From the NCBI GenBank assembly GCA_020726505.1, contig JAHLEZ010000010.1, positions 1,364,001-1,428,000 on the forward strand: a stretch of 64,000 bases of DNA. Direction: 5' to 3'. Each line of letters begins with the position of its first letter. Within the stretch, counting starts at the first letter, position 1. The position numbers and the translations under genes are program-made. This DNA is from Leptodontidium sp. MPI-SDFR-AT-0119. Taxonomy: Eukaryota > Ascomycota > Leotiomycetes > Helotiales > Leptodontidiaceae. Below, in pieces: positions 1 through 10,861 of this stretch. The notes under the pieces were generated by a model. It worked only from the letters and a program-made list of their open reading frames with translations. It did no database searches and was not told where the DNA came from.

Positions 1-215
1 CAAAGTCGAGATTTTCGAGATTTTCTAGATTTCCAAACTTTCTGGAGAAACCGACACCTTCCCGCACTCGGACGATAGGCGTGTATAGTTCCTGCTAATA
101 CTTTCCCACTTCAGCATTTGGCTCAGGCTCAAATCGTTCTCGGGTGTACTGAGGCATATCGATGATTTTCATATTCCAGGCCTTCCATGCATTCTGCTTT
201 ACTCCATTGTCGACA
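1..215 (-). pseudogene. Possible decayed coding remnant running off the left edge
   Basis: Reading the minus strand from about 215 towards 1 gives a coding-looking stretch (residues such as NAWKAWNMKIIDMPQYTRER, then ELYTPIVRVREGVGFSRKFG) interrupted by one TAG. That stop could have been CAG, the same C-to-T change seen in the tautomerase relic downstream. I do not recognise the family, and the 5' part above position 215 shows no continuing frame. It may equally be chance. Confidence 0.2.
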
Positions 216-947
216 ATTTATCTTAAGGAGATATTGTCTTTCAAGATCGTACTGCGGGAATCTCGCTTTCCCGAGTGTTGAACCTTGGCTTTGGGTAAAC
301 GCGATCATCATCCACGTGCTTTCGTCACAAATATTAATACAAGGCTATCCACTGACAGCGCCATCATAGTCTCGTCGCCTCTTTTGCAACGCCGTACGCA
401 ATGGCCGACCTGGGGTGGAAATTCTACATCATCCTGGAACGCTCGTCATACCGGCGCTGAAACATCTCGTCGTTGTCGCTACTGGAGATTGAGATTGGCT
501 CGGGAAGTGATAGCTAGCGGGAGACTTGTTGACTCCCTCGTTATAACCATATCAGCACTGACGAGGGTACTGCACTTCTTAGTGCACAAGCTCGTATCTA
601 ACGCGAGGACGAGACCACATTTGTTAAGCGAGGAAGCTAGTACCTGCTACGGTGTTGGGCCGCCGGGGCAATTTGAAGGTTGACGCTGCTTAAGGCATCA
701 ATCCTTGCAGGGTGAGGATTCGGTCTTCTCAAATTCCGACCACCTGACGACATTAATGGAAAGCACCTTAAAAATTAAAAAAACGATAACCTCCATCTGG
801 AAATCTCATATTGGTTGTCGTCTGTCACTCTTACCCTACCTTCCAGCCTGACTCCAGTGATGGCCTTTAGTCCAAGTTCAAACAGATCGCGTCAGGTGCA
901 CGTACTTCAACACATTCTTCCACAGTCTGAACCTTTACTTACTATTT
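216..947. other. Gene-free stretch, nothing recognised
   Basis: A 132-residue open frame at 285-683 on the plus strand has arginine/serine-rich, low-information content and resembles no family I know. No promoter element or RNA gene stands out. Confidence 0.4.
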
Positions 948-1360
948 ATGAAAAGTCTCCCCGTTATGTGCTGGGGTCACCCGGGTAAACGTGTCTTCTG
1001 CAAGGTTCATGAGGCTTTTTAGAAGTCGTTCTTTTGGCTTATGCTATTCATAACATATAGAAATTCCGAAACAGAATGGCATCATAACCTTCGGACTCAG
1101 TGCAATCGTCAACGACCGTTGGTAGGGGCTCTGCGAGACTCTGTGTTCAACACAACTCGTCGAACGATGGGCCAAATACTCTACGTTGCTCCGCCACTCG
1201 TGATAGCATATTTCTTGCTAGATTGGGCCGAGAAGAAGTCAGTCCCTTTTCCTCACTGGGTGAGGCTCCCCTTTGTCCTAGAAGACGACTTACTGACTAC
1301 CTAAATAGAAATCTTTGGTTGAATTCCAAAGAAGGGAGGATGGCCATGGAGGAGCCGTGA
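948..1360 (+). pseudogene. QCR8-like cytochrome bc1 complex subunit, frameshifted
   Basis: Spliced as 948..984, 1061..1237, 1309..1360, this encodes a homologue of subunit 8 of mitochondrial complex III, a small single-membrane-span protein of the inner membrane. Recognisable blocks are WGHPEIPKQNGIITFGLSA, RQRPLVGALRDSVFNTTRR, the membrane segment QILYVAPPLVIAYFLL, and LNSKEGR near the C-terminus, all matching the family order. Introns 985-1060 and 1238-1308 have GT-AG ends. The frame breaks at about 1105-1106, where an expected AAT codon reads AT, so the first 31 or so codons and the rest lie in different frames. The N-terminus (starting at ATG 948) is shorter and more divergent than usual. 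A degenerate paralogue is most likely; a sequencing or assembly error in a functional gene is the alternative. Confidence 0.7.
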
Positions 1361-1610
1361 TGGTTGGTTGGTTGTATAGGGGAAGATTGTTTGATTGAAG
1401 AGACCGTGTGGAGAGATGATAGGGAAAGAAAGATGGAAATAACATGAATTGAAGCACATATATTTATATATAGTATGATGCTTTCTCTTGACCTCCTACC
1501 CTATCAATGTATTCTTGCTTGCTTGGCGGCCCCTCTTACGATAGTAATAGAAGAAATTTCGCTGGTGAATGAATAGTATTACTAGTTATTAAATCAATTT
1601 TAACTTTATT

Positions 1611-2210
1611 ATCCGATACCCTCTCGTGAAGATCGATATAATTAAGGGTGTAAGGACACCGGAGGAGATTAGGAAGTTAGCGGATGTGGTGCAAGAGGTT
1701 ATGCTTCAGAAATTCAACGCTCCAGCTCGAGATCGGTTCGTACCTTTTTATCCTTTTCCCCTCCAATTCTTTACTATCCATTCTATTCCATTCCTCTATT
1801 ACACCCTTCTCTTCTCTTCTCTTCTCTTCTCTTCTCTTCTCTTCTCTTCTCTTCTCTTCTCTTCTCTTCTCTTTTCTTCTCTTCACCTTCCTATCCCCTT
1901 TAAAATAACCTCCTACTAACCTCTCACTTTGTCCAGCTACCAAATCATAACCCAACACGAACCCTACAAGATAATCTGCGAGGACACAAGCCTCGATTTC
2001 CCACGCATCGACAAGCTCGTGTTTATCCAGATCTTCTAGTAAGGACGTAATGAGGAGATGAAGCAGGCTATCTATGCGGAGTTGCAGGTTAGGCTTAAGA
2101 GGGATTGTGGCGTGCCGGGCACGGATCTGATTATTAGTTGTTGTGCGAATACGAGGGAGAATTAGAGTTTTGAGATAAGGAGGACGCAGTTTTTGGTAGG
2201 GGATTTGTAG
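1611..2210 (+). pseudogene. Tautomerase-family pseudogene with RIP-like stops
   Basis: Exon 1 (about 1611-1735) reads VKIDIIKGVRTPEEIRKLAD and onward. Exon 2 (1937-2210) continues as RYQIITQHEPYKIICEDT, then after two stops GRNEEMKQAIYAELQVRLKR and GTDLIISCCANTRE. Together they match fungal 4-oxalocrotonate-tautomerase-like proteins of about 130 residues. The start codon is lost (ATA plus an extra C near 1617-1622). TAG TAA stands at about 2037-2042 where CAG/CAA are expected, and TAG stands at about 2163 where TGG is expected. The intron 1736-1936 is inflated by a CTTCT microsatellite. All four point lesions fit CpA-to-TpA changes on one strand or the other, the RIP signature. The original codons are inferred from the family pattern. 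Confidence 0.75.
1805..1884 (+). repeat. (CTTCT)n microsatellite in the tautomerase relic intron
   Basis: About fifteen near-perfect CTTCT units with a single interruption near 1872 (CTTTTC). It lies wholly inside the 1736-1936 intron and accounts for most of its length. Confidence 0.95.
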
Positions 2211-2401
2211 GCTTTGTTAATTGTGTGGGAAGGGAGGGGGTTTTGAGTTAAGTGAGGTAGATGGTGCTGGAGAGGTAGATGTTAGACATGGACTGGAATA
2301 GGCAAAAATAGAAGAAGGCAAACCACACTGTACCTAGTAATTCTCTTTCCCTTTCACTTTCACTTTCCCTTCCCTTTTCTGTTTCCACCTGGCATCTGAA
2401 A

Positions 2402-3085
2402 TCACTCCTCTTCCTCATCCTTCCTAGCACCCCAAAACCCTCTCCCATACGAAACCAAAATCTCCTCTCCCTTCCTAACACCGCCCTTTCCCCTCCCACT
2501 CCTCCCCTCAGGCAAGACCCAAACACCCATCCCCCTCTCTTTCCTCCCTACATCCCAGATCTCTCTGAACTCCGCGTTAGGTCTCTCGCCAACGCCGCGG
2601 TAGTCGTTGATGAATCGCGCTTCGTTGCCTTTCTTGTCGGCGTCGATTCCGATCCCCATCTCTCGGTCGAGACTTAGGTCGTAGTTGGATGAGGCGTGGG
2701 GATCTGGGGTCTTTAGTTGAGTTTGCGTCCCAATTGCATTTCCAGTCACGTTTCCAGGTTCTGTTTGTGATGGCAAATCCGTATTTTCTAAGTTAGTCAA
2801 AGGAGTAGCGTGTATCTCCCCAATATATTGCAAGATGAAAGTACCAAGTTTCAGATCCTTTGCAGCGAATAATCCGCTTTGTCCGTAAGCTGGGTGGGGG
2901 GGTGTCGTGATGGGTGTTATTTTCACGAGAGGGCAGGGTCCTTTGGGTGTGTTTGGGGGGATGTCTTTGCTGTCCTTTGGACGCGTGCGGAGGGCTGTGA
3001 TGTGAGGGGCAGTGAGTGTTGGTGAGTAGACTGGGTTGGTGAGGTAGGGTGTGGTGGAGGGCCAGTTTTTGGGTAGTGGTGGCAT
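2402..3085 (-). CDS. SET-domain protein
   Basis: Single-exon gene of 227 residues. The N-terminal part (LPKNWPSTTPYLTNPVYSPT) and GQSGLFAAKDLKLGTFILQY followed by GEIH match the start of a SET methyltransferase fold. The substrate/cofactor region reads ARFINDYRGVGERPNAEF, and the C-terminal catalytic-Tyr segment is GEEILVSYGRGFWG. This subfamily has RFINDY in place of the classical NHSC, so lysine methylation activity, and whether on histones, is inference. No pre-SET or post-SET cysteine clusters are present, so it is a minimal SET protein. The start at 3085 agrees with the usual N-terminal motif of fungal homologues; a longer frame from 3179 lies in another frame. It is transcribed towards the tautomerase relic, and the frame is intact. 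Confidence 0.85.
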   Translation of the reverse strand: MPPLPKNWPSTTPYLTNPVYSPTLTAPHITALRTRPKDSKDIPPNTPKGPCPLVKITPITTPPHPAYGQSGLFAAKDLKLGTFILQYIGEIHATPLTNLENTDLPSQTEPGNVTGNAIGTQTQLKTPDPHASSNYDLSLDREMGIGIDADKKGNEARFINDYRGVGERPNAEFREIWDVGRKERGMGVWVLPEGRSGRGKGGVRKGEEILVSYGRGFWGARKDEEEE

Positions 3086-4423
3086 GCCTGAGGTAGGTAT
3101 CCAAGGAGAATATCCTTCCTGGATTCTGTTGTGATATCAAGACCTGTCGGGAGGGTGGCTTGAATGATCTGATGGGCACACAGTATCAGGAAATTGTTGA
3201 GCGGAAGTGGAAGATGGGATTCAAAACTCTAGACTTTAGGCCTCAATATGAATGTGGTCAGAGACCGTCTGTCACCTGTCGACTACCCATCACTGGTAAA
3301 TGTTGTTCAGACAAAAAGTTGAACAGCGCCACTAGCCCAGCGTAAGGAAGAAAGCGTATGGTCTTCCAATGCAAAGACTGATTAAGCTTGACCGCTGAAA
3401 TGTTCAATAAAGAAACAAGTTCAAAGAGACGCAAAATCAACCGTCGAAGAGAACGTGAATAATGAACTCACTTAGCGAAGAAAATACTCAGAACCCGGAG
3501 GTCCAACCAATCATTGAGAGATGTATCTCAGCGTTGGCGAAAATGAGGGCATTCAAGTCTCAAAAAAATCAAACCTCTCCCCTGTCACATGTGCCAAGAC
3601 GCTTGCATAAGCGAGCTGCACCCCAGCCGCGCAACCCCTGTCTGTCAAATCGTAGGCCAAGCAATGACGCAAGTCATCTTTTGGAGACAATATCCAGGAA
3701 TCACATCTCCATTACGCACAACATGGCATTCTTGTAGGCTGATGGAGATTGGTAATTTCCATGTCCACATCCATACGGTACCCACCTACATAATTAGTTA
3801 TCTAGGTAGATAAAGGAAGGATACCTTATGGCATACACATACAAAATGACAATGACGTAACTCCGTTCTGTTCCCGTGAGTTTAGGAATTCCAGGAACAG
3901 GTTGGGCAGGCGTCACACAAAGTCACGAAGTCATACACTGATAGGTTGATAGAGGATGATCTCCCTTCTTTGGCGTTTGTGAGGTCATTTGTATTATGGC
4001 AATGCGCCACAATGCCATGTGTCGCGGGGTAAGTACTCCGTCAGGTAGAGAGCTGGGCTGGGGGTATAAAGTTATCTACCAGCCACACTTCTCGTGCCTG
4101 CTTTCCCTTTTCTTTGTTGATGAAAGTGAACTCGTGGATCTTAATCTGAACTTTGAACTTGAACTCAACTACAGACAACTAAAGCCCTTTCTCGACTGTA
4201 ATCTTCTCGAGAGAAAAACGACTACGAACCTCACCACGCAAAACAAGCACGAACATAAACAGTAAGCTCACTCCATCCACTCCCCTCACGCGTATAGATA
4301 CTCCAACGAAGAGTAATATCTCGCACTTTGCAAAGACTTACCCCAATCAAATCAACTCTAACAACACCTTGATAGAACACACCTACCACACCCTCTCCCC
4401 AAATCAAACAACAAAACCAAACA
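3086..4423. other. Intergenic region between divergent genes
   Basis: About 1.3 kb separates the SET gene (minus) from the small hydrophobic-protein gene (plus). The last 300 bases, with pyrimidine-rich and CAA/ACA-rich sequence, look like a promoter plus 5' leader for the downstream gene. Short open frames here look non-coding. Confidence 0.5.
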
Positions 4424-4884
4424 ATGCCTTCCCTCCTCGACAACCTCGGCTCCCTGATCTCTTCAATCTTCAGCGCCATCACCGCAATCATCGGCTCCAT
4501 CTTCGCCGTCATCCAATCCATCTTCAACACCATCCTCGGCGTCATCGGCACCGCCTTCTCAGCCATCGGTACCATGATCGCTGGACTGGCGCAGACCTTT
4601 GAGGGATTGTTGAAGTTCTTGTTGAGTAAGTCGTCCCCAGATCCCTAATCTCTACTATATTCCCCTCCCTTCCAAGTTATTTTCTTCTCTTTCAATGCAA
4701 GATGTAGATTTCTAAGATTTGTGGCGGAGGGGATTTGGAAGCTAAATGGAATGCTGACGGTTGTATAGGCAACATCCTCGTCATAGGTGCGGTTATCGGT
4801 GCCCTTTTCTTGTACGGTGTTTACCAACAGCGTAATGGAAAGGCGGTTACGCAACGACCTGCTGGCGCGAAGAAGATCAATTAG
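4424..4884 (+). CDS. Small repetitive hydrophobic membrane protein
   Basis: Two exons, 4424..4625 and 4769..4884, give 105 residues. Residues 1-65 are built from imperfect 10-12 residue units of the type SIFxxI (SSIFSAITAI, GSIFAVIQSI, NTILGVIGTAF), nearly devoid of charge, as in an amphipathic or membrane-lying helix array. The second exon adds a clear membrane segment (NILVIGAVIGALFLYGVY) and a short basic tail ending AKKIN. The intron 4626-4768 has GTAAGT and TATAG ends and the splice restores one frame. I do not recognise a named family; membrane association is inferred from composition. The first frame would otherwise run only nine codons into the intron, so the spliced form is favoured. 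Confidence 0.75.
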
Positions 4885-7800
4885 GTGGCTATGGGTTGGT
4901 ACCGCGTGCTTGGAGATCGGGATGAGGATCGGGTTTGGAGTGAACTCTTGGTCTGAATGGCTGGCGTGAAGGGACATGGGATGTGCTTGGGGTTGGGGCT
5001 GACACCAGGGCATGGGATAGCGTAGGTAGATACCATCAATGAATGCACGATTGCAAGAATAAGGGACTTGCCATGTCGAGATTGTTCTTCAAATGCGGGT
5101 TGACGAGATGAGAAGCTGAGATGTACTTGGGGGGAAGCTTGCTTCTGATTTCCGTAAAATTCAGTATATTTCGTGGAGTTGAGATGGGGTATACTGGCAA
5201 AGCGTGGAGGAGTCAAGATGGGTAATTCAACAGATTTTCGAGGTCGATGTGTCTCCTCCTGAATGGGAACTTAATTTATCTTTCTATAGTATGCTGCACG
5301 AGACTCCTGATCTGGATTATGGAAATGGATACGGACTTACATCTATATAGACTGTTAACTATATCTGCCCCTCGACAAACCTACCCGCCTTTCAACAAAG
5401 CAGAACCAACTCACGAAATAAGGAATGGATCAAGAATGAACAATGCAGCCGGGAGTCGGAGTTGGTTTTCCAATCAACTGCAGCTGTGATAGGAATTGCT
5501 TACTGTTTCCAATCTCGTCCGACCTCTCGATGTGAGGTTTGGACAGACAGAATCATGATGTGATTTTGGCTTGAGAAATAACCAGGAGGCCGAGCTTGGA
5601 ATCGCTCCTAGTTCTCTCCCGATCTGGATCATCTCGAATGGGTTAAACTAGATCCTTTCGATGTGTGGCCATAGAAAGGGGTCTGTGCACGCACGTCTCT
5701 CGACGGAGGACAGCTACACACCTAAAATAGCATACAGCAATCTCCTCCGATCGAACCCGCCTACTTTCGCTGATACTAGTGCATAGTATGTCACTGGACT
5801 GTCCCAGACCGCCTACCACATCCTTACCTTTCTCCCCCAATGTAATTGAGGTCTGGGTATAAGAGTCTGAGAGTCTGCAGACTAGCCCCAACTACCAGAC
5901 ATAGACATGGGAACACGAATCACTCTAATCCGCTTTCGACTTGACCTACGAAGACTACCCAGGTTATTCTGATCTGATCTGATCTAATACGGCACTAGAT
6001 CGTAAGTCAGAAGGTAGGGTAAGGTTGCTGGTGGCTGGGAGGGAAAAAAGCTTGTCTGTACGCTAAAATGCTTAAACATTGACACACCGCTGGGAAGGGG
6101 TGCCGGTAGTCGGTAGCCGGGGGTGGAAATTTGCTCATGCTCTGTGTGGGATGATGGGTGGTGCTGCGGTGTGTGGCTGGTTGGTGTGGATTGGTTAGAA
6201 AGGGTGGTTAGATGGGTGGTACTAACAGCCCGTGTAATCATATGAGTAAAGGCGTAATTTTGAGCCTGGGTTGGGTAACAAGGGAGGAGTGCACGCTCCC
6301 ATTGAATGGGGACAGTTAGAGTAGAGGTATTCGCACACCTCGCATTGGAAAAGTAGTTCTGGACCAAGAGTCACGGACATTTCCCAGGTAGGTTCATTAG
6401 GGTGTTTTAGTGGCAACATTGAGAATTTGACATGGGAATAAAACGGAAAGACGGAAGCTAGATGGGGTAGGAAGGAACACGCAGAACCTTAGAAGTCTCT
6501 ATCTAAAAGTTCACATGTCGGCATCTGGAGAATTGTGCAATTGCAGACTGGGGGGGTTGACTGGGTAGCTGGATCTGGTTCAAACCGATTCCTTTCCCTT
6601 AGTCAAAGAGATGGCATAAAAGTGTATGAGTTGTCCTGGAACACAGCAGCGAAACGGCGAAAAAGCAAGTGCAAAATAGCTGCTTCTCCAACATTTAACT
6701 GGGGCAAAACTCGCTTGGCCTCGGCAATGAAACAGGGGTCCAAAAACGATGATTGTTGTTCGATCCATCTACATCAGGATCTTCACTATAAATCGGCAGA
6801 TGACAGAAAACGTACTAAATCAGGATCCATTTCACTTTGCTTACTCGTGCCCATGCATGCTCATACCAGTAGTTTTAGTTCAATAGCTCAAACGGCCAAA
6901 GTCATTGTAGTTTATTTAAAATCGGGCCCGGGTCCGAGACACGTGATCGAGTCTGCGCGATAAATGCCATTCGTCATGCGCGGCCAGTGCTTGTGGAAAT
7001 ACAGGGCGAGTGCTCTCCGCTTTTTTTTCTTCTCCCTGTCTGGCGGTGTGAAGCGTGGGGAATAGTTAGGTCCTCTATCGTTTAGCTCGGTATAGTATGC
7101 AGGAAGGACAGAGATGCTGCTGCAAAGACAGACAGATCCAGGCAGTACAGTACAATAGGGGAGGAGAGGAGGGAGATATGTAGGTATGCGCCCGCCCTGG
7201 CCGGTTGGCAAATGCAGATTATTAGTTTACGCGGGGGGTTCTAACTTCGGCCGCTGCTGCTTCTGTTTTTGCTCTGCTCGTATCCTTACCTACTGTTGCG
7301 ATGCTGTACAGATCGTGGATCTTCAATGACAGCTATCCTGAGGAGATAGAGATGTGATGTGATGTGCGACCTCAGTGCATTTTCACACTTGGCGCGCTAT
7401 TGATGGAGTGGGTTCTGATAGACCTGTGCTGTCTCTGCTGGCGGATATCGCGACTGTGGATTGTCCTCAGTTAGTCATACTCGTAGTCGTAGTGAGCGAC
7501 ACGACCTTGAAATCTAGTAGTCTATTCGTGCATCTGATGGTCTGGTTTGTGTAGGAATTTGGAACATGGTGGACGGGCGAAATGGGCTACCGTAATATCG
7601 TAACCTCCTCGCACCCATCCTTCCTCCGGCTGGTTTTCGAGGAAGATATGTAGGTAGGAAGGTGTTGCCAACTGACTACTATCTCACCTCACTGGCAGGT
7701 TTCCTGGCCAGATGATCAGATGTTGGGGAAGTGTTATGCTAGAGTCATGGTAGCCTATCATGTCAATTGTTTGGTGAGGCCGACGACTTCCTCCCCTCTT

Positions 7801-10800
7801 GAGGATCGAAAGAGGCAGCTAGGTGGAGAGAGAGAATGGCGAGCGAGGGAGGCGCAGTCAAAAGTACTGATTCCACTTCTAGAGAACGAATGCTTGGAAT
7901 TCTAGGTGCGGAGGGAGGCATGTACACATTCGTGGGGCAGGTAAACCTTTGCTATCCGTAACGTAAATAGTAGCGGTAAAACACAACCAGGTAAACCATA
8001 GACGAGGAATCAAACAGTCTGAGATGGATATGGTATAGGTAGGAAGGGGTCAAAAGAGGGGATGTGATGTGATGTGGATCGGGTCCAGTTAACACATACG
8101 GACAGACATGCAGGACGCTGGAAACAGGACAAGCCAGCCAGCCAAGCTAGCGATGCGTACATGCATGCATCCTGCACGAGCTTTCTCCGTAACTTCGCGG
8201 AATGGAATGTCGAGGATGGGGGTTCGGGCGACTGGTAGCAGTGATACTGTCGAATTGGCCACTCAAGTTGGTTGGAGGGGAGAGCTGGCAAAGTGTGTGA
8301 GATGATGATGATTCTGCTGCAGCTTGAAGTGGAGTGGAGTGCCGTGCCTGTCTGTTTATTAGAGTGGATCTTGAACTTTAGTCTTTCGGGAGATGGGGAT
8401 GGGGATGGAGATGTCCTAACGGCAGACGTTGGAAGGATGATTTGAGTTTCTTATGACAGCTGGGTAACCCTAGAACAACGGTTGGTGGGGGATGTATCGG
8501 TTTTGATACGGATATACGAAACTTGACGGCTCCAACATGTGCAGTAGGAAGACGGCCGCTTTTCTCGTCAATCGTCAACTTACCCTACAGTACCATAATT
8601 CCATCCTGGAGAACCTGGAGATAGGACGTGCGACATGAACATGGGATTCTTCATCGATCGGGCAAGGACTGGGGCTGAGCACTCTTGGTGGTGGACGTCG
8701 CCTGTTCAAGTGTGCGCCATCCGCGGGGTGAAGTGAAGATTCTTTCGTCTCACTCAACTGGCATTCTGATAACACGGCTGTCCAGTGGGAAGAGAGCCTT
8801 GTATCTCACAATCTGCATCTGTATTATGAGAAGGCTGCAACAAAACTCTTCACCTGCTCTAGGGTAGAGGGCTTTCCATTTCCCCAGAATTTGAATCTGA
8901 CTGCTTGCCCTCTTGTTGGTTGGGGAGGAGGAGATATCTGCAGAGCAGTTTCTTCAAAGTTGGCTTAAATAACTGGTCAGAGACGGGAACATCTTTAATC
9001 AGATGAAGATATTTCTCTCCCAGGAGGTGGCGTGAAGATTGTATACATACGTACATACTGGTGGGAATTCAAACGCCGAGCAGAGCATCCTTCAGCTTCA
9101 CTCCGTCGGCTTTGGCTTGCCTCTAGAGCGCCTACTGATACGCTGAGACGCCCTCCTCCCGTTTCTAGAAGTCTGCATCTGGGGAGGATGCCCTACCTGA
9201 ATGGAATAGAACATGCACCTGGCCGCACCGCTGAAGCGCCTTCAAGACTCGTACCGTATTGAAATTTCTCCCATCATCTGCTCCCATACGCCCGAGTGGT
9301 GAAGCCCAGTGTGGGTGATAGTAGTTATACGGACGTTTATTTGCACTTGTTCAAGCAGCGCAGCTGGTAGTAGACTCGAGTAGCCAGCCAGCCTCGGATA
9401 TCCAACCGAAGAGCTCTGCTTTATGCCCAGCGGACCCCCATTTATTTTACTAGATAGTAATAGTGGGGGGCGTTCGTAATTATTCCTGGGGCTGTTTGTT
9501 TTGTTATTCTAGCATCGACAGTAATTTGATCGATACCGCTGGATGATGCGCATGCCATGCGCCAGGATTAGCTGAAGCAGAAGCAGAAGCATAGGTAGGT
9601 ACTAGGTAGTGGCAGAGGCAGAGAGGCAGACCGCCTGCAGCGCGATGCAGTTCTTGCATGCACATTGCGCACTACAGTCAGTAGTACAGCAGTACCAACC
9701 ACATCAAAGGTGGATGGATGTTGTTGCGTTGCTTGGAAGCGACTCGTCGTGGCATGGGTATGGGCATGGGCATGCTTCGAGGGCAAAGGCACACTCACGG
9801 GAGAGGAGAAGAGGAGAGGAGGAGAGGAGGCCCGCTCCACACCCCGACGAGCAGTTGGAGGATAGCGGCCGAGGACTCTAAAATCGCCGTAGTCCGCGAG
9901 CTGAAGTTGTGTTGTGTGTGTTGATGTTTCCTACTGGATGTGAGAAGGAGAAGGGAGGAAAGGAAGAGAACGGAAGCATCGATAGATAGCACCACCGCCG
10001 GGCTGTCCTGCGCCTGCAAACTTCTCCAAATCCGTTTCCATCACTGGTGCTGCCACAATGTGTAAAATCTGCTACCTAAATACAAAATACCCATCTCTTC
10101 CCCTACTCTTTTTCTTATTTCGTAATAATTCTTACCTTACCTTGCCTTGCCTTGCCTTGCCAGTCCAGTCCAGTCCGGGCTCGTAGTCAGCCAGCTCACC
10201 CTCAGCTGTACCAAGCCTAGGCCGACTCTTGCCCTTCTTTGCCCAGGCGATGGATGCCCATCCCATCCCATTCCATTCCCATTCCCATGCCCATGCCCAC
10301 ACACCCACACACACACTCGCACTGCACTGCGCCTTTGGCACTACTCCTCCGCCGTACTCCCACTACATCAACTTCCACAGCCCACCGACTTCCTCTCTCT
10401 CTCCTCCTACAGCTCACCACAATTCTGTGATCTTTAAAGAACCGCCTCCTATTTTGGTCGCCAAAACCGTCATTCGGTGTCCTGCTGCTTCAGCCGGCGC
10501 CGTTCGGTGCAAGGCTTCGCCATTGTAAATCTCCTCTCACCCTTTTCTCGCATCTGTCAGGCGTTGGAATCACCACGGAGTCTTTGATTGATTGGGTTGG
10601 ACTGGATTGGATTGGCATATACCACGGGGGCTGCATTTTCACGACCGAACAAACGAACCATCCTACGACCGTATATATTTCTAGAACCTTGACGCCCTTC
10701 ACGACTCGATTATTCGACTCTGCAGTCGTTCGCGATTGCCAACAATCAAATCCCTCCATCTTGGGGCTTCTTTATTCTCCCGGCCCAGCGTCGACCGTTT

Positions 10801-10861
10801 ACGGTTGTTCGTACGCCACCCATTCTCAATCCTCATCAACACCACAGTTACCCACTCCACG
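4885..10861. other. About 6 kb gene-free region upstream of the copper-fist gene
   Basis: No open frame here shows family resemblance or spliceable partners. The stretch carries many simple motifs: GATCT runs near 5970-5990, GATGTGATGTGATGTG near 7355 and again near 8060, repeated TAGGTAGG-type words (7170, 7650, 8037, 9593), a GGCATG run near 9760, (CTTGC)n near 10136-10160 and CCATTCC/CCCATG runs near 10255-10300. The last kilobase, pyrimidine-rich with CAC repeats, is probably promoter and 5' leader of the gene at 10862. The rest could hold unrecognised non-coding RNA. Confidence 0.5.
10136..10175 (+). repeat. (CTTGC)n / (AGTCC)n tandem simple repeat
   Basis: Five or so CTTGC/CTTAC units directly followed by three AGTCC units in the presumed 5' regulatory region of the copper-fist gene. 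Confidence 0.8.

Noticed and set aside
1677..1958. Lys/Arg/Glu-rich minus-strand frame
   Set aside because: Generated by the CTTCT microsatellite read backwards.
6520..6600. Box-B-like GGTTCAAACC suggesting a tRNA
   Set aside because: The flanking bases do not form a T-arm or an acceptor stem, and no box A lies upstream.
6535..6963. 142-codon open frame in the 6 kb gap
   Set aside because: No recognisable domain, skewed composition and no codon pattern like the real genes; treated as chance.
9568..9924. Overlapping short frames on both strands near 9.7 kb
   Set aside because: Driven by GGCATG and GAGGAGA simple repeats; none has a domain or a conserved start.
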